NCBI RefSeq assembly: GCF_006715785.1
Contig: NZ_VFNX01000003.1
Location: 310,001-374,000 of the forward strand
DNA length: 64,000 bases
Source: Streptomyces puniciscabiei
Lineage (GTDB): Bacteria; Actinomycetota; Actinomycetes; Streptomycetales; Streptomycetaceae
Direction: 5' to 3'
Within the stretch, counting starts at the first letter, position 1; the number at the start of each line of letters is the position of its first letter. The position numbers and the translations under genes are program-made. Positions 1 through 7,810 of this stretch are shown piece after piece. A model generated the notes under the pieces. That model was not told the DNA's origin and did no database searches. It saw only the letters and a program-made list of their open reading frames with translations.

Positions 1-534
1 GTAGGAGATGTCCTGCGCCTGGCCGTCGATCAGGGCGCGGGTGGCGGTGGTGAGCCGGCGGGTGGCGCGGCCCGCCTCCACGGTCCCGAGCTCCAGCAGG
101 ATCTCGTTGGCGAGGGCGAACAGGGCGTCACCGACCAGGATCGCCTGGGCGGGGCCGTGCACCTTCCAGACGGTGTCGCGGTGCCGGCGCTGCTCGTCAC
201 CGTCCATCAGGTCGTCGTGCAGCAGCGAGAAGTTGTGGACGAGTTCGACGGCGACGGCGCCGGGGATGCCCACCTCGGGCGCGGCGCCGGTGACCTCGGC
301 GGAGAGCACGGCGAGCGCGGGACGCACGGCCTTGCCGCCGTCGCCGTCGGCCGGGTTGCCGGCGGCGTCGATCCAGCCGAAGTGGTACGCGGCGACGGTG
401 TCCATGGGAGACGCCAGCCGGTCGACGGCCGCACGCAGGACCGGAGTGGCCAGGGTCCGGCCCCGCTCCAGCAGCGCGGTCACATCCACCGCGGCCCGTG
501 GGGCGGGCGTCGAGGCCGGGGGCACAGTGGGCAC
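1..534 (-). CDS. Polyprenyl (farnesyl/geranylgeranyl-type) diphosphate synthase, 3'-truncated by window edge
   Basis: All-trans polyprenyl diphosphate synthase that condenses isopentenyl diphosphate with allylic diphosphates. In this operon it most likely supplies farnesyl diphosphate for squalene and hopanoids. The 178 visible residues carry GKAVRP (about 67-72) and the first aspartate-rich motif DDLMD (107-111), which binds the Mg-diphosphate. The second Asp-rich motif would lie beyond the left edge. The GTG start at 534 is chosen because GAGGAGA sits a few bases upstream. It is the last visible gene of the hopanoid operon, 62 bp after hpnE; a squalene-hopene cyclase would be expected next. 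Chain length cannot be read from the visible part. Confidence 0.88.
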   Translation of the reverse strand, partial: MPTVPPASTPAPRAAVDVTALLERGRTLATPVLRAAVDRLASPMDTVAAYHFGWIDAAGNPADGDGGKAVRPALAVLSAEVTGAAPEVGIPGAVAVELVHNFSLLHDDLMDGDEQRRHRDTVWKVHGPAQAILVGDALFALANEILLELGTVEAGRATRRLTTATRALIDGQAQDISY

Positions 535-596
535 AGTCTCTCCTCTTGTTGCGGTACCGGGGGTGCGGGGGCCTGCCGCGGGCTCCTGATCGGGCG

Positions 597-2030
597 TCAC
601 GCCGCCTCCTCGAACTCGAAGAGGTGGCGGGGGCGGGGCCGGCCCAGGGCGCTGAGGGCGGCATCGGCCGCGCTCACTCCACTGCGAACCGCACTCTCCA
701 TGGTTGCGGGCCACCCGGTGGCGGTCCACGCTCCGGCCAGGTACAGGCCGGGGGCCTTGGTGCGGGCGCCGGGCCGCAGCCGCCCGACGCCGGGGGCGGG
801 GGCGAACGTGGCCGTGCGCTCCCGGGTCACGAAGAAGTCCTTCACCACGGCGCCGCGGGTACCCGGGATCAGCCATTCCAGCTCGGGGAGATAGCGCTCG
901 CGCAGCTCGGCCACGGGCAGGTCGATCTCCCCCTGTGCGGCCGACTGGGACAGCGCCAGGTACTGACCCTCGGTCAGCCCGGACGCCTCCGTGCGGTCGA
1001 AGACCCACTGCACGGGGGTGCCGAGGGCCGCGAAGAAGGGGCGCGCGAGCACCTTGCGGTCGTAGACGACATGGACGTTGAGGATCGGCGCGGTGCCGAT
1101 GTCCAGCAGCTGCTCGGGCGCGTCGAGGGCGCCGGGCGGCAGCAGGTCGTGGGCCTCGCGCTGGGGTACGGCGAGGACGACGGCGTCGGTTTCCAGGTTC
1201 TCGCCGGGAACCTGAACGCTCCACGTGCCGTTTTCGTTGGTAGAGACGGAGGTGACGCGTGTACGGACCTCGGTACGGACGCCCGCGGAGTCGAGCGCCT
1301 TGCGGGCCAGCCGGTCGTGCAGTTCGCCCAGCGGGACGTGGGCCCAGCCGATGTCGGCCGCGCCCGGGTCGGACAGCAGACCGGTCTTGAACACCATCGC
1401 GGCGAGCCCCAGCGAGGCGTCGCCCGCGACCGCGTTGAGGGTGGCGACCCCGACCAGGTCCCACAGGGCCTCGACGGCGCGCGCCGACTGGCCGTGCGCG
1501 GCCAGCCAGCTGCCGAAGTCCTGGGTGTCCAGGGCCGGATCGGCGAGGTCGAGCCCCTTCAGCGCGAGCGCGGCCCGCCCGACCGCGGCGCGCTCGGCGA
1601 GCGAGAGGTGCGGATAGGTGGCCAGGCTGCGCCCCAGGTGGAGGGGGACGGGCAGCGGGTCGCGCCGCAGCCGGCCGAGCCGCCTGCCCTCGGGCTTGGC
1701 GACGTCGACGACGGGCACGTCCAGGCGGTCCTGCAGCGGTGCCAGCGCCGCGCCCTGGATCCTCTCCAGGAACCAGCGGTAGGCGGTGCAGCAGCGCAGG
1801 TACACATGCTGGCCGTTGTCGACGGTCAGGTCGCCGCGCTGGAAGGAGAAGGCGAGACCACCCAGCCTGGGTCTGCCTTCGAGCAGGGTGACGCGGACGC
1901 CGGCGTCGGCGAGCGCGAGGGCCGCGGTGATCCCGGCGAGCCCACCGCCGACCACGACGGCACGGCGGCCTGCCGCGCCCTCTTCGCCCGCGGTGCCGTG
2001 CGCCCGTGCGGAGCGTGAGCCGTCGCTCAT
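597..2030 (-). CDS. hpnE: Hydroxysqualene dehydroxylase HpnE (FAD amine-oxidase/phytoene-desaturase family)
   Basis: Third enzyme of the HpnCDE route: it reductively removes the hydroxyl of hydroxysqualene to give squalene, with FAD. The 477-residue protein has an N-terminal dinucleotide-binding motif VVVGGGLAGITAAL (about 25-38), then a glutamate-ended beta strand (LLEGRPRLGG). A C-terminal FAD-contact segment (GLYLAGAWTATGWPATMES) is typical of the phytoene-desaturase fold. The ATG at 2030 is preceded by GGAAGGA, and its ATGA overlaps the stop of the 42-codon small ORF, so the longer upstream reading frame is rejected. Operon order hpnC-hpnD-small ORF-hpnE supports the call over a carotenoid desaturase. 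Confidence 0.9.
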   Translation of the reverse strand: MSDGSRSARAHGTAGEEGAAGRRAVVVGGGLAGITAALALADAGVRVTLLEGRPRLGGLAFSFQRGDLTVDNGQHVYLRCCTAYRWFLERIQGAALAPLQDRLDVPVVDVAKPEGRRLGRLRRDPLPVPLHLGRSLATYPHLSLAERAAVGRAALALKGLDLADPALDTQDFGSWLAAHGQSARAVEALWDLVGVATLNAVAGDASLGLAAMVFKTGLLSDPGAADIGWAHVPLGELHDRLARKALDSAGVRTEVRTRVTSVSTNENGTWSVQVPGENLETDAVVLAVPQREAHDLLPPGALDAPEQLLDIGTAPILNVHVVYDRKVLARPFFAALGTPVQWVFDRTEASGLTEGQYLALSQSAAQGEIDLPVAELRERYLPELEWLIPGTRGAVVKDFFVTRERTATFAPAPGVGRLRPGARTKAPGLYLAGAWTATGWPATMESAVRSGVSAADAALSALGRPRPRHLFEFEEAA

Positions 2031-2155
2031 GGTGCGTCCTTCCCTACGTGCCGAGCGTGCAGGTTGAACGGTGCACGCTCCGCCGTCGCAGTCAGGGACG
2101 CCACGCCGCTGCCCAGGGTTGCCTGTCGCACGTCTCCTGGTTCGGTGAGATCCAT
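2027..2155 (-). CDS. Small 42-residue protein inside the hopanoid operon (DUF6380-like)
   Basis: A short ORF that begins MDLTEPGDVRQATLGSG and ends HARHVGKDAP. It fills the whole gap between hpnD and hpnE. Its ATG overlaps the hpnD stop (TGATG), its own TGA overlaps the hpnE start (ATGA), and GGAGG lies about 10 bases before the start, so it should be translated in coupling with its neighbours. There is no membrane segment or signal peptide. The composition (ATLxxGxASLTATAxRAPF) resembles, from memory, the short streptomycete DUF6380 proteins; that assignment needs a profile search. The function is unknown. Confidence 0.7.
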   Translation of the reverse strand: MDLTEPGDVRQATLGSGVASLTATAERAPFNLHARHVGKDAP

Positions 2156-3117
2156 CAGGGGCGCCTCCTGACGGAACGCGGGGAGACATGGCGGGTCACA
2201 TGCCGGGCGTCCAGACCGGACAGACCGCGTACGGCGACGTAGGCCTTCTCGCGTCCGGGCAGCGAGACCCGGCCGCGCAGCACGGCCTCCGGGTCGCGCT
2301 CGATGCGGTCCAGCAGCCGCCGGTAGATGCCGGCCATGGCGGCCACGCAGGCGCCGCTGCGCCGGTCGAGCATGGGGAGCAGCCGGTAGCCCTCGGCGAA
2401 AAGGGCGCGGGCCCGTCGCACTTCGAAGTGCACGAGGCCCGCGAAGTCGGAACCCTCCGGTGGCGTCGGCCCGTCGAACCCGGCCGAGCAGCCGAACTTG
2501 GCGAGGTCGTCGGCGGGCAGATAGGTACGGCCGCCGGCCGCGTCCTCGCGGACGTCTCTGAGGATGTTGGTGAGCTGCAGGGCGAGGCCGAGCGTGTCCG
2601 CGTACTCGGACGCGCGCTCGGCGCCGCGCGCCCCCGGTTCTGTGCCGAACACGCCGAGCGAGAGGCGGCCGATGGCACCGGCGACACACCGGCAGTAGAC
2701 CTTCAGGTCGTCCCAGGTCTCGTAGGTCTCGCCGCGCACGTCCATCTGGACGCCGTCGATCAGCTCGTCGAGGCCGCCGAGCGGGATCGGGAAGGCGCGC
2801 GCGGCATGGGCGAGGGCCACGGCGACCGGATCGGTGTCGTCCTCCTCGACCTGGTCCTCGCGGACCCGGGCGAGCAGCGCCCTGGTGTCCTCGAGCCGCT
2901 TCAGCTTGACCTCGTCGGCCAGGTCGCCGTCGCCGATGTCGTCCACGCGCCGGGAGAACGCGTACAGCGCCGACATGGCGCGGCGCTTGGGCGTGGGCAG
3001 CAAGCGGATGCCATAGGCGAAGTTGCGTGCCTGCTGCCCGGTGACGGTCTCGCAGTAGCTGTAGGCGGCGAGTACCGGTGCGGACACGTGCGACGGAGAA
3101 TCCACGGTCCGGATCAC
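2155..3117 (-). CDS. hpnD: Presqualene diphosphate synthase HpnD (squalene/phytoene synthase family)
   Basis: Condenses two farnesyl diphosphates to presqualene diphosphate, the first committed step to squalene. The 320-residue protein has the two aspartate-rich regions of the family: DDIGDGD (about 59-65) and NILRDVREDAAGGRTYLP near residue 190, the latter ending in the conserved R-x-YLP. The GTG start shares GTGA with the stop of hpnC, and the TGA stop overlaps the ATG of the next small ORF. A phytoene synthase role is less likely because a second family member (HpnC) and HpnE are adjacent, the diagnostic HpnCDE set. Confidence 0.9.
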   Translation of the reverse strand: MIRTVDSPSHVSAPVLAAYSYCETVTGQQARNFAYGIRLLPTPKRRAMSALYAFSRRVDDIGDGDLADEVKLKRLEDTRALLARVREDQVEEDDTDPVAVALAHAARAFPIPLGGLDELIDGVQMDVRGETYETWDDLKVYCRCVAGAIGRLSLGVFGTEPGARGAERASEYADTLGLALQLTNILRDVREDAAGGRTYLPADDLAKFGCSAGFDGPTPPEGSDFAGLVHFEVRRARALFAEGYRLLPMLDRRSGACVAAMAGIYRRLLDRIERDPEAVLRGRVSLPGREKAYVAVRGLSGLDARHVTRHVSPRSVRRRP

Positions 3118-4010
3118 CCCTCTCCTCGCAGGATCGCGCCCGCCTCACGCAGCAACTGGAGCTTGCGGGGCTTGGGCGGGCCGGGAAGGACGTCGTATTC
3201 AGCGGCGGCGATCGCCCGGATCGCCGCCCTTCCCCCCGCCACGAACCCCGCGAGCAGCAGCCTCAGCCTGCCGTGGACGCTACCCACCAGGGGGGCGCCT
3301 TCATTCAACAGATCGCGGGCGCGTTGTGCCTCGTATGCAACCAGGGCGCGCACCGATGCGCTCGCGATTTTTGCGCCAAGATCCGTTTCCTGGACGTGAA
3401 ACCGCTTCATGTCCGTGGCCGGGAGGTAGATCCGGTCACGGCCGAGGTCCTCGGCGACGTCCTGGAGGTGCTCCACGATCTGCAGCGCGGTGCAGATCGC
3501 GTCGGAGAGCCGGATCCGCTCGGGGGTGGAGGTGCCGGTGACGGCGAGGACCAGGCGGCCGACGGGGTTGGCGGACAGTTCGCAGTAGGCGAGGAGGTCG
3601 TCGTAGGTCTCGTAGCGGGCGACGAGCTGGTCCTGGCGGTTGGCGGCGATCAGGCCGAGGAAGGGCTCGGGGGTGAGGGCACGACGGCGGACGGTGGGCT
3701 GCAGCCGGCGCAGCAGCGGATGGCGCGGGGTGCCGTCGAACACGCGGCGCAGGTCGGTCTCGAAGGCGTCGAGGAGGACCAGCCGGTCCTCGGCCTCGGC
3801 GGCCGACACGCCGAGGAGACGGGCGTCGGCGCCGCCGGGGGCGAGGTCGCCGTCGCCGATGTCGTCGACGAGGCGGGCGAAGCCGTACACGGCCATGAGG
3901 TCGTCGCGCCAGGCCCTGGGCAGGAAGAAGGGGGCCACGGGGAAGTTCTCGCTCGTGGCCTTGTCGAGGGTGGCGCGTTCCGGGTCCGACGCCGTCCCGG
4001 TGGCCGTCAT
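3114..4010 (-). CDS. hpnC: Hydroxysqualene synthase HpnC (squalene/phytoene synthase family)
   Basis: Converts presqualene diphosphate to hydroxysqualene. The 298-residue protein carries DDIGDGD (about 49-55) and QDVAEDLGRDRIYLP, the two Mg-diphosphate binding motifs, and the N-terminal block ATLDKATSENFPVA typical of HpnC. The ATG at 4010 (MTATGTASD) is taken because the family block follows closely. An in-frame ATG at 4040 (MCRPRAG) is an equally open alternative, and neither has a strong ribosome-binding site. It is the first gene of the operon; the 360 bp upstream should contain the promoter. Confidence 0.88.
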   Translation of the reverse strand: MTATGTASDPERATLDKATSENFPVAPFFLPRAWRDDLMAVYGFARLVDDIGDGDLAPGGADARLLGVSAAEAEDRLVLLDAFETDLRRVFDGTPRHPLLRRLQPTVRRRALTPEPFLGLIAANRQDQLVARYETYDDLLAYCELSANPVGRLVLAVTGTSTPERIRLSDAICTALQIVEHLQDVAEDLGRDRIYLPATDMKRFHVQETDLGAKIASASVRALVAYEAQRARDLLNEGAPLVGSVHGRLRLLLAGFVAGGRAAIRAIAAAEYDVLPGPPKPRKLQLLREAGAILRGEG

Positions 4011-4040
4011 CGGGCGCTGCCCGGCGCGGGGACGGCACAT

Positions 4041-4327
4041 GCTGCGTTGAGCTGGGGAGTTTCCGTAGCCATTGCCGTCACATCTCCCGTTCTACACTGC
4101 CGACCCAATACACAGTATTTCGGACACGCCGCCCGGCAATCGGCGGCGTCGCCCTGGCGCGGGGTGTCGCGCATTATGGCCCCACTTGCCGCTTTCCGGC
4201 ACCGGTACAGCTTACGTTGTACAACGCAGCGAGGTTCGTCGGGGTGTCCTGCACATCACAACAACACACCGATTGGCGTCAAGATTCCTCACTCCAAACG
4301 GAGTTGACGGTTCCTTTGCGGACGCCT
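4041..4327. other. Intergenic region upstream of the hopanoid operon
   Basis: No convincing gene. This segment is noticeably more AT-rich than its surroundings and must hold the hpnC promoter, which reads on the minus strand. I cannot place convincing -35/-10 boxes. It contains the perfect 12-bp palindrome CGTTGTACAACG, listed separately, and ends at the terminator of the ABC exporter operon. Confidence 0.5.
4215..4226. promoter_or_regulatory. Perfect 12-bp palindrome, candidate operator
   Basis: CGTTGTACAACG is a perfect dyad about 200 bp upstream of hpnC. It stands out in the AT-richer intergenic DNA, and such TTGTACAA-type sites are common for TetR- or GntR-like repressors. No cognate regulator is adjacent, so the role is inferred only. 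Confidence 0.3.
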
Positions 4328-4356
4328 GGCCCCGCCGGACGGCTTCCGGCGGGGCC
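4328..4356 (-). terminator. Intrinsic terminator of the ABC exporter operon
   Basis: A perfect 12-bp stem (GGCCCCGCCGGA with TCCGGCGGGGCC) closes a 5-base loop, 15 bp after the stop of the ABC ATPase gene on the minus strand. It lacks a U-run, as is usual in Streptomyces. Confidence 0.8.
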
Positions 4357-4370
4357 CTGGCCGAAACGGG

Positions 4371-5168
4371 CTACTTGCCCGTGAACTTCTCGTACTCCTT
4401 CAAGACCTCTTCGGTCGGTCCGTCCATGCGCAGTTCACCGCGCTCCAGCCACAGGACGCGGTCGCAGGTGTCACGGATGGACTTGTTGTTGTGACTGACC
4501 AGGAACACCGTCCCGGCCTCCTTGCGCAGTTCCCGGATGCGTTCCTCGGAGCGCTTCTGGAACTTGCGGTCACCGGTGGCGAGCGCCTCGTCGATCATGA
4601 GGACGTCGTGGTCCTTGGCGGCTGCGATGGAGAAGCGCAGCCGGGCGGCCATGCCCGAGGAGTACGTGCGCATCGGCAGGGTGATGAAGTCGCCCTTCTC
4701 GTTGATCCCGGAGAAGTCGACGATCTCCTGGTAGCGCTCCTTGATCTGCTCCCGGGACATACCCATGGCGAGACCGCCCAGGATCACGTTCCGCTCACCG
4801 GTCAGGTCGTTCATCAGGGCCGCGTTGACGCCGAGCAGCGAGGGCTGGCCGTCGGTGTAGACCTTGCCCCGCTCCGCGGGCAGCAGGCCGGCGATGGCAC
4901 GCAGCAGCGTGGACTTGCCCGAGCCGTTGGAGCCGATCAGCCCGATGGCCTCGCCGCGGTAGGCCACGAAGGACACACCGCGCACGGCGTGCACCTTGCG
5001 CACCCCGCGCGCCGCGTCGTCGGAGCCTCGCCTCAGCATCCGGCTGAGGGCGGCGGTCGCGCTGCCCTTGCCGGTCCTGGCGCCGTTGACGCGGTAGACG
5101 ATGTGCAGGTCGTCGGCGATGACCGTGGGGCGGCGGTCCTCGCGGGCCCCGTCGTTCTGCTCAGCCAC
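4371..5168 (-). CDS. ABC-2 type polysaccharide/teichoic-acid exporter ATPase (TagH/Wzt-like)
   Basis: Cytoplasmic ATPase that powers export of an envelope glycan or glycolipid with the permease encoded just upstream. The 265 residues contain Walker A GSNGSGKST (79-87), the TagH-type signature YSSGM in place of LSGGQ, Walker B VLMIDEALATGD and a switch histidine (LVSHNN). There is no C-terminal carbohydrate-binding extension, unlike Wzt or long TagH, so substrate selection probably does not occur through a C-terminal domain. It overlaps the permease gene by 8 bp and is followed by a strong terminator, so it is the last gene of the envelope operon. Confidence 0.9.
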   Translation of the reverse strand: MAEQNDGAREDRRPTVIADDLHIVYRVNGARTGKGSATAALSRMLRRGSDDAARGVRKVHAVRGVSFVAYRGEAIGLIGSNGSGKSTLLRAIAGLLPAERGKVYTDGQPSLLGVNAALMNDLTGERNVILGGLAMGMSREQIKERYQEIVDFSGINEKGDFITLPMRTYSSGMAARLRFSIAAAKDHDVLMIDEALATGDRKFQKRSEERIRELRKEAGTVFLVSHNNKSIRDTCDRVLWLERGELRMDGPTEEVLKEYEKFTGK

Positions 5169-6090
5169 GGCCGTACCTCTCCTCCGCCTTCCAGAAGTAC
5201 ACGAACCCGCCGGCGAAGACGGCCACGGCCCAGAACAGCGCGATGGCCCACACGTGCGGCGGCAGGTTCGAGGCGCCGTAGCCGTCGATCAGTGCGTAGC
5301 GCATCAGGTCCATGTAGACCGCGGCCGGGTTGACCTGGAGCAGCCGGACCGCGATCTCCGAGCGGCCCTCCATCATCTTGTTGATGGAGAACATGACGCC
5401 CGAGGTGTACATCCAGGTGCGCAGGACGAACGGCATCAGCTGGGCGAGGTCGGGCGTCTTGGCACCCATGCGGGCCACGATCAGCGCGAGCCCGGTGTTG
5501 AACAGGAACTGCAGCAGCAGGACCGGCACGATCAGCAGCCAGCCGAGGCTCGGGTAGCTGCCGAAGCCCATCGCCACGACGAACATGACGATCATCGAGA
5601 ACAACAGCTGCTGGAGCTGTTGCAGCGAGAAGGAGATGGGCAGCGAGGCGCGCGGGAAGTGCAGGGCGCGCACCAGGCCCAGGTTGCCGGAGATCGCCCG
5701 GACACCCGACATGACCGAGCTCTGCGTGAAGGTGAACACGAACACGCCCGTGACCAGGAACGGGATGTACACGTCCTGGGACAGGCCGCGGCTCGCGTGC
5801 AGGATCACGCCGAAGATGAAGTAGTACACCCCCGCGTTCAGCAGCGGCGTCGCCACCTGCCACAGCTGGCCCAGCTTGGCCTGGCTGTACTGCGCCGTCA
5901 GCTTCGCCTGGGAGAAGGCGAGGATGAAGTGGCGCCGGCCCCACAGCTGGCGGACGTAACTGGGCAGCGAGGGACGGGCGCCGCTCACGGCGAGCCCGTA
6001 CTTGGCGGCGAGCTGCGCCGCCGTCAGCCCCTCGTCGACCGGCGGTATCGCGTTCACCGCGACACCGCCGTCATGGGTTGTGTGACTCAC
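5161..6090 (-). CDS. ABC-2 type polysaccharide/teichoic-acid exporter permease (TagG-like)
   Basis: A 309-residue membrane component of the exporter. A cytosolic N-terminus of about 65 residues leads into an amphipathic segment (LWGRRHFILAFSQAKLTAQY) and six hydrophobic segments. These include YYFIFGVILHAS, IPFLVTGVFVFTF and WAIALFWAVAVFAGGFVYFW, typical of the ABC2_membrane family (TagG, RfbA, Wzm). It overlaps the ATPase by 8 bp. The 59-bp gap to the upstream glycosyltransferase suggests the same transcript, though a secondary promoter there is possible. Confidence 0.9.
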   Translation of the reverse strand: MSHTTHDGGVAVNAIPPVDEGLTAAQLAAKYGLAVSGARPSLPSYVRQLWGRRHFILAFSQAKLTAQYSQAKLGQLWQVATPLLNAGVYYFIFGVILHASRGLSQDVYIPFLVTGVFVFTFTQSSVMSGVRAISGNLGLVRALHFPRASLPISFSLQQLQQLLFSMIVMFVVAMGFGSYPSLGWLLIVPVLLLQFLFNTGLALIVARMGAKTPDLAQLMPFVLRTWMYTSGVMFSINKMMEGRSEIAVRLLQVNPAAVYMDLMRYALIDGYGASNLPPHVWAIALFWAVAVFAGGFVYFWKAEERYGRG

Positions 6091-6149
6091 GAGTGGAAAT
6101 CCGGACTCTCTGGTAAGAAGCTTGCTCTCTTCGGGTAAGAGCTAGCTTC

Positions 6150-7034
6150 TCAGATCACCGGGGGCCGGCCCAGCCGGGTCAGCCGCCACACCGTGCGCCA
6201 GCGCATCGGACGGCGGGGACCGCACGGAGTGGTCCAGCCCTCCCTGAACCCTCCGAACCAGGCCTTGAGGGCCGGGCGGGAGGGGCGGCGCAGCAGCGTG
6301 AGCAGCATCCAGACCCCGAGGTAGACGGGGACCAGCGGCGCGGGGAGGTTGCGGCGGGCCAGCCACACCCGGTTGCGGGCGACCATGCGGTGGTAGACCG
6401 CGTGCCGCGAGGGAGCGGTCGTCGGGTGGTACAGCACCATGTCCGACCGGTAGTCGATCATCCAGCCGGCGTCGAGGGCCCGCCAGGCCAGGTCGGTCTC
6501 CTCATGGGCGTAGAAGAACTCGTCCGGCAGCCCGCCGACCTCGGCGAACACCCGGGTGCGGACGGCGTTGGCGCCGCCCAGGAAGGTGGTGACCCGCGAG
6601 GAGCGCATCGGATCCGAGGCACGCAGCCGGGGCACGTGGCGGCGCTGGGTCTCGCCGGTCTCCGGGTCGGCGATGCGGAAGCTGATGATGCCGAGCTCCG
6701 GGTCCGCGGCGAAGGCCTCGCGGCACAGCTCGGCGGTGTCGTGGCGGGCGAGCAGCCCGTCGTCGTCGAGGAAGAGCAATATGTCGACATCCCGGCCGCT
6801 GGGCCCGAAGGCCTCTGTGCCGACGTTGCGGCCGCCGGGGATGCCGAGGTTCTCCGGCAGCTCGATCGTCCGCACGCCCTCGGGCACGTCCGGGACCGGT
6901 GAGCCGTTGCCGACGACGACCACCTCGACCCGGTCGCCGTCCTGCTTGGCGACCGAGTCGAGCAGGGCCCGCAGCTCCTCGGGCCGGTTGCCCATGGTGA
7001 TGATGACGGCACCGACCCGCATGCCCGTGCTCAC
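6150..7034 (-). CDS. Family 2 (GT-A) glycosyltransferase
   Basis: Nucleotide-sugar-dependent glycosyltransferase, probably decorating or extending the product of this operon on the cytoplasmic face of the membrane. The 294 residues start with the GT-A nucleotide-binding half (VGAVIITMGNRPEELRALL). They carry the metal-binding LDDDG (about 89-93), GGANAVR and the catalytic-base block HEETDLAWRALDAG. A C-terminal segment with WMLLTLL may touch the membrane. The GTG at 7034 overlaps the previous stop (GTGA); ATG 7022 is an in-frame alternative four codons later. The closest known relatives are rhamnosyl/glycosyl transferases; donor and acceptor are unknown. Confidence 0.85.
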   Translation of the reverse strand: MSTGMRVGAVIITMGNRPEELRALLDSVAKQDGDRVEVVVVGNGSPVPDVPEGVRTIELPENLGIPGGRNVGTEAFGPSGRDVDILLFLDDDGLLARHDTAELCREAFAADPELGIISFRIADPETGETQRRHVPRLRASDPMRSSRVTTFLGGANAVRTRVFAEVGGLPDEFFYAHEETDLAWRALDAGWMIDYRSDMVLYHPTTAPSRHAVYHRMVARNRVWLARRNLPAPLVPVYLGVWMLLTLLRRPSRPALKAWFGGFREGWTTPCGPRRPMRWRTVWRLTRLGRPPVI

Positions 7035-7810
7035 TTCAGCCTGCTGGAGGCGAGGATGGACACCAGGTGCAGCAGGGTCTGCAGCAGGGCGATGCCGGCC
7101 AGCACCGCGACCCCCAGCCGGGAGAAGAACAGGTCGCCGCGCACCTGGTCGGCGATCGCCAGGACCAGGATGAGCAGCGACGCCTCGATGCCGAGGATCA
7201 GCCGGTGGAACTTCAGCATGGCGGCGGCCTTGCGGGCCAGCGCCATGCCGGAGGAGCGCATCTCGGACGCCGACTCCTGCACCGGCGGCTTGCCGGCCTG
7301 GTGACGGGCGACGCCGACCAGGTCGGTCTCGGCCTTGATGAGGATGGCGCCGAGCGCGGCGAGCGTGCCGAGGAAGGCCCACAGCCAGTCGATACGGCCC
7401 CCGCCCCACAGGTCGGCGGCGCGCAGGCCGAAGCCGGTGAGCACCGCGGCGTCGGTGAGATAGGCGCCGACCCGGTCCAGGTAGACGCCGTTCAGCGAGT
7501 ACTGCTTCTTCCAGCGCGCGATCTCGCCGTCGACGCAGTCCAGCAGCAGATACATCTGGACGCAGACCACGCCGAGCACGGCGCCCCAGATCCCCGGCAC
7601 GAGAAGTGCCGGGGCCGCGAGCACGCCGAAGACGGTCATCAGGTACGTGAGCTGGTTGGGCGTGACCCTGGTGCCCACCAGATAGCGGTCGACCCGCAGG
7701 GACACCTCGCGCATGTAGAGGCGCCCCATCCAGTGCTCACCGCTGCGCCGGTCCTTCACCCCCGCGGGGTGGACGACCGGACGGAGTTCAGCTACCGATG
7801 GCCTTGACAT
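7031..7810 (-). CDS. CDP-alcohol phosphotransferase family membrane protein with altered catalytic motif
   Basis: Integral-membrane enzyme of the family that moves a phospho-alcohol from a CDP carrier to an acceptor alcohol. In its 259 residues the signature D-x2-D-G-x2-A-R-x8-G-x3-D-x3-D is present except for its last position: D91, D94, G95, A98, R99, G108 and D112 are seen, but residue 116 is Ala (YLDRVGAYL) where the catalytic-base Asp is expected. About six membrane segments follow the usual layout. The ATG at 7810 lies 23 bp inside the dehydrogenase gene, and its own stop overlaps the glycosyltransferase start. It could be an atypical active subfamily or a partner of the other CDP-alcohol enzyme in the operon. 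Confidence 0.85.
   Translation of the reverse strand: MSRPSVAELRPVVHPAGVKDRRSGEHWMGRLYMREVSLRVDRYLVGTRVTPNQLTYLMTVFGVLAAPALLVPGIWGAVLGVVCVQMYLLLDCVDGEIARWKKQYSLNGVYLDRVGAYLTDAAVLTGFGLRAADLWGGGRIDWLWAFLGTLAALGAILIKAETDLVGVARHQAGKPPVQESASEMRSSGMALARKAAAMLKFHRLILGIEASLLILVLAIADQVRGDLFFSRLGVAVLAGIALLQTLLHLVSILASSRLK

Noticed and set aside
498..2018. Long plus-strand open frame (506 codons) opposite hpnE
   Set aside because: Third-position GC antisense shadow: composition is Gly/Arg/Gln-rich without domains, and the minus strand encodes a complete HpnE with a good ribosome site.
4072..4494. Plus-strand 140-codon frame across the hopanoid promoter region
   Set aside because: No ribosome-binding site, crosses the terminator and the end of the ABC ATPase gene, no recognisable protein features.
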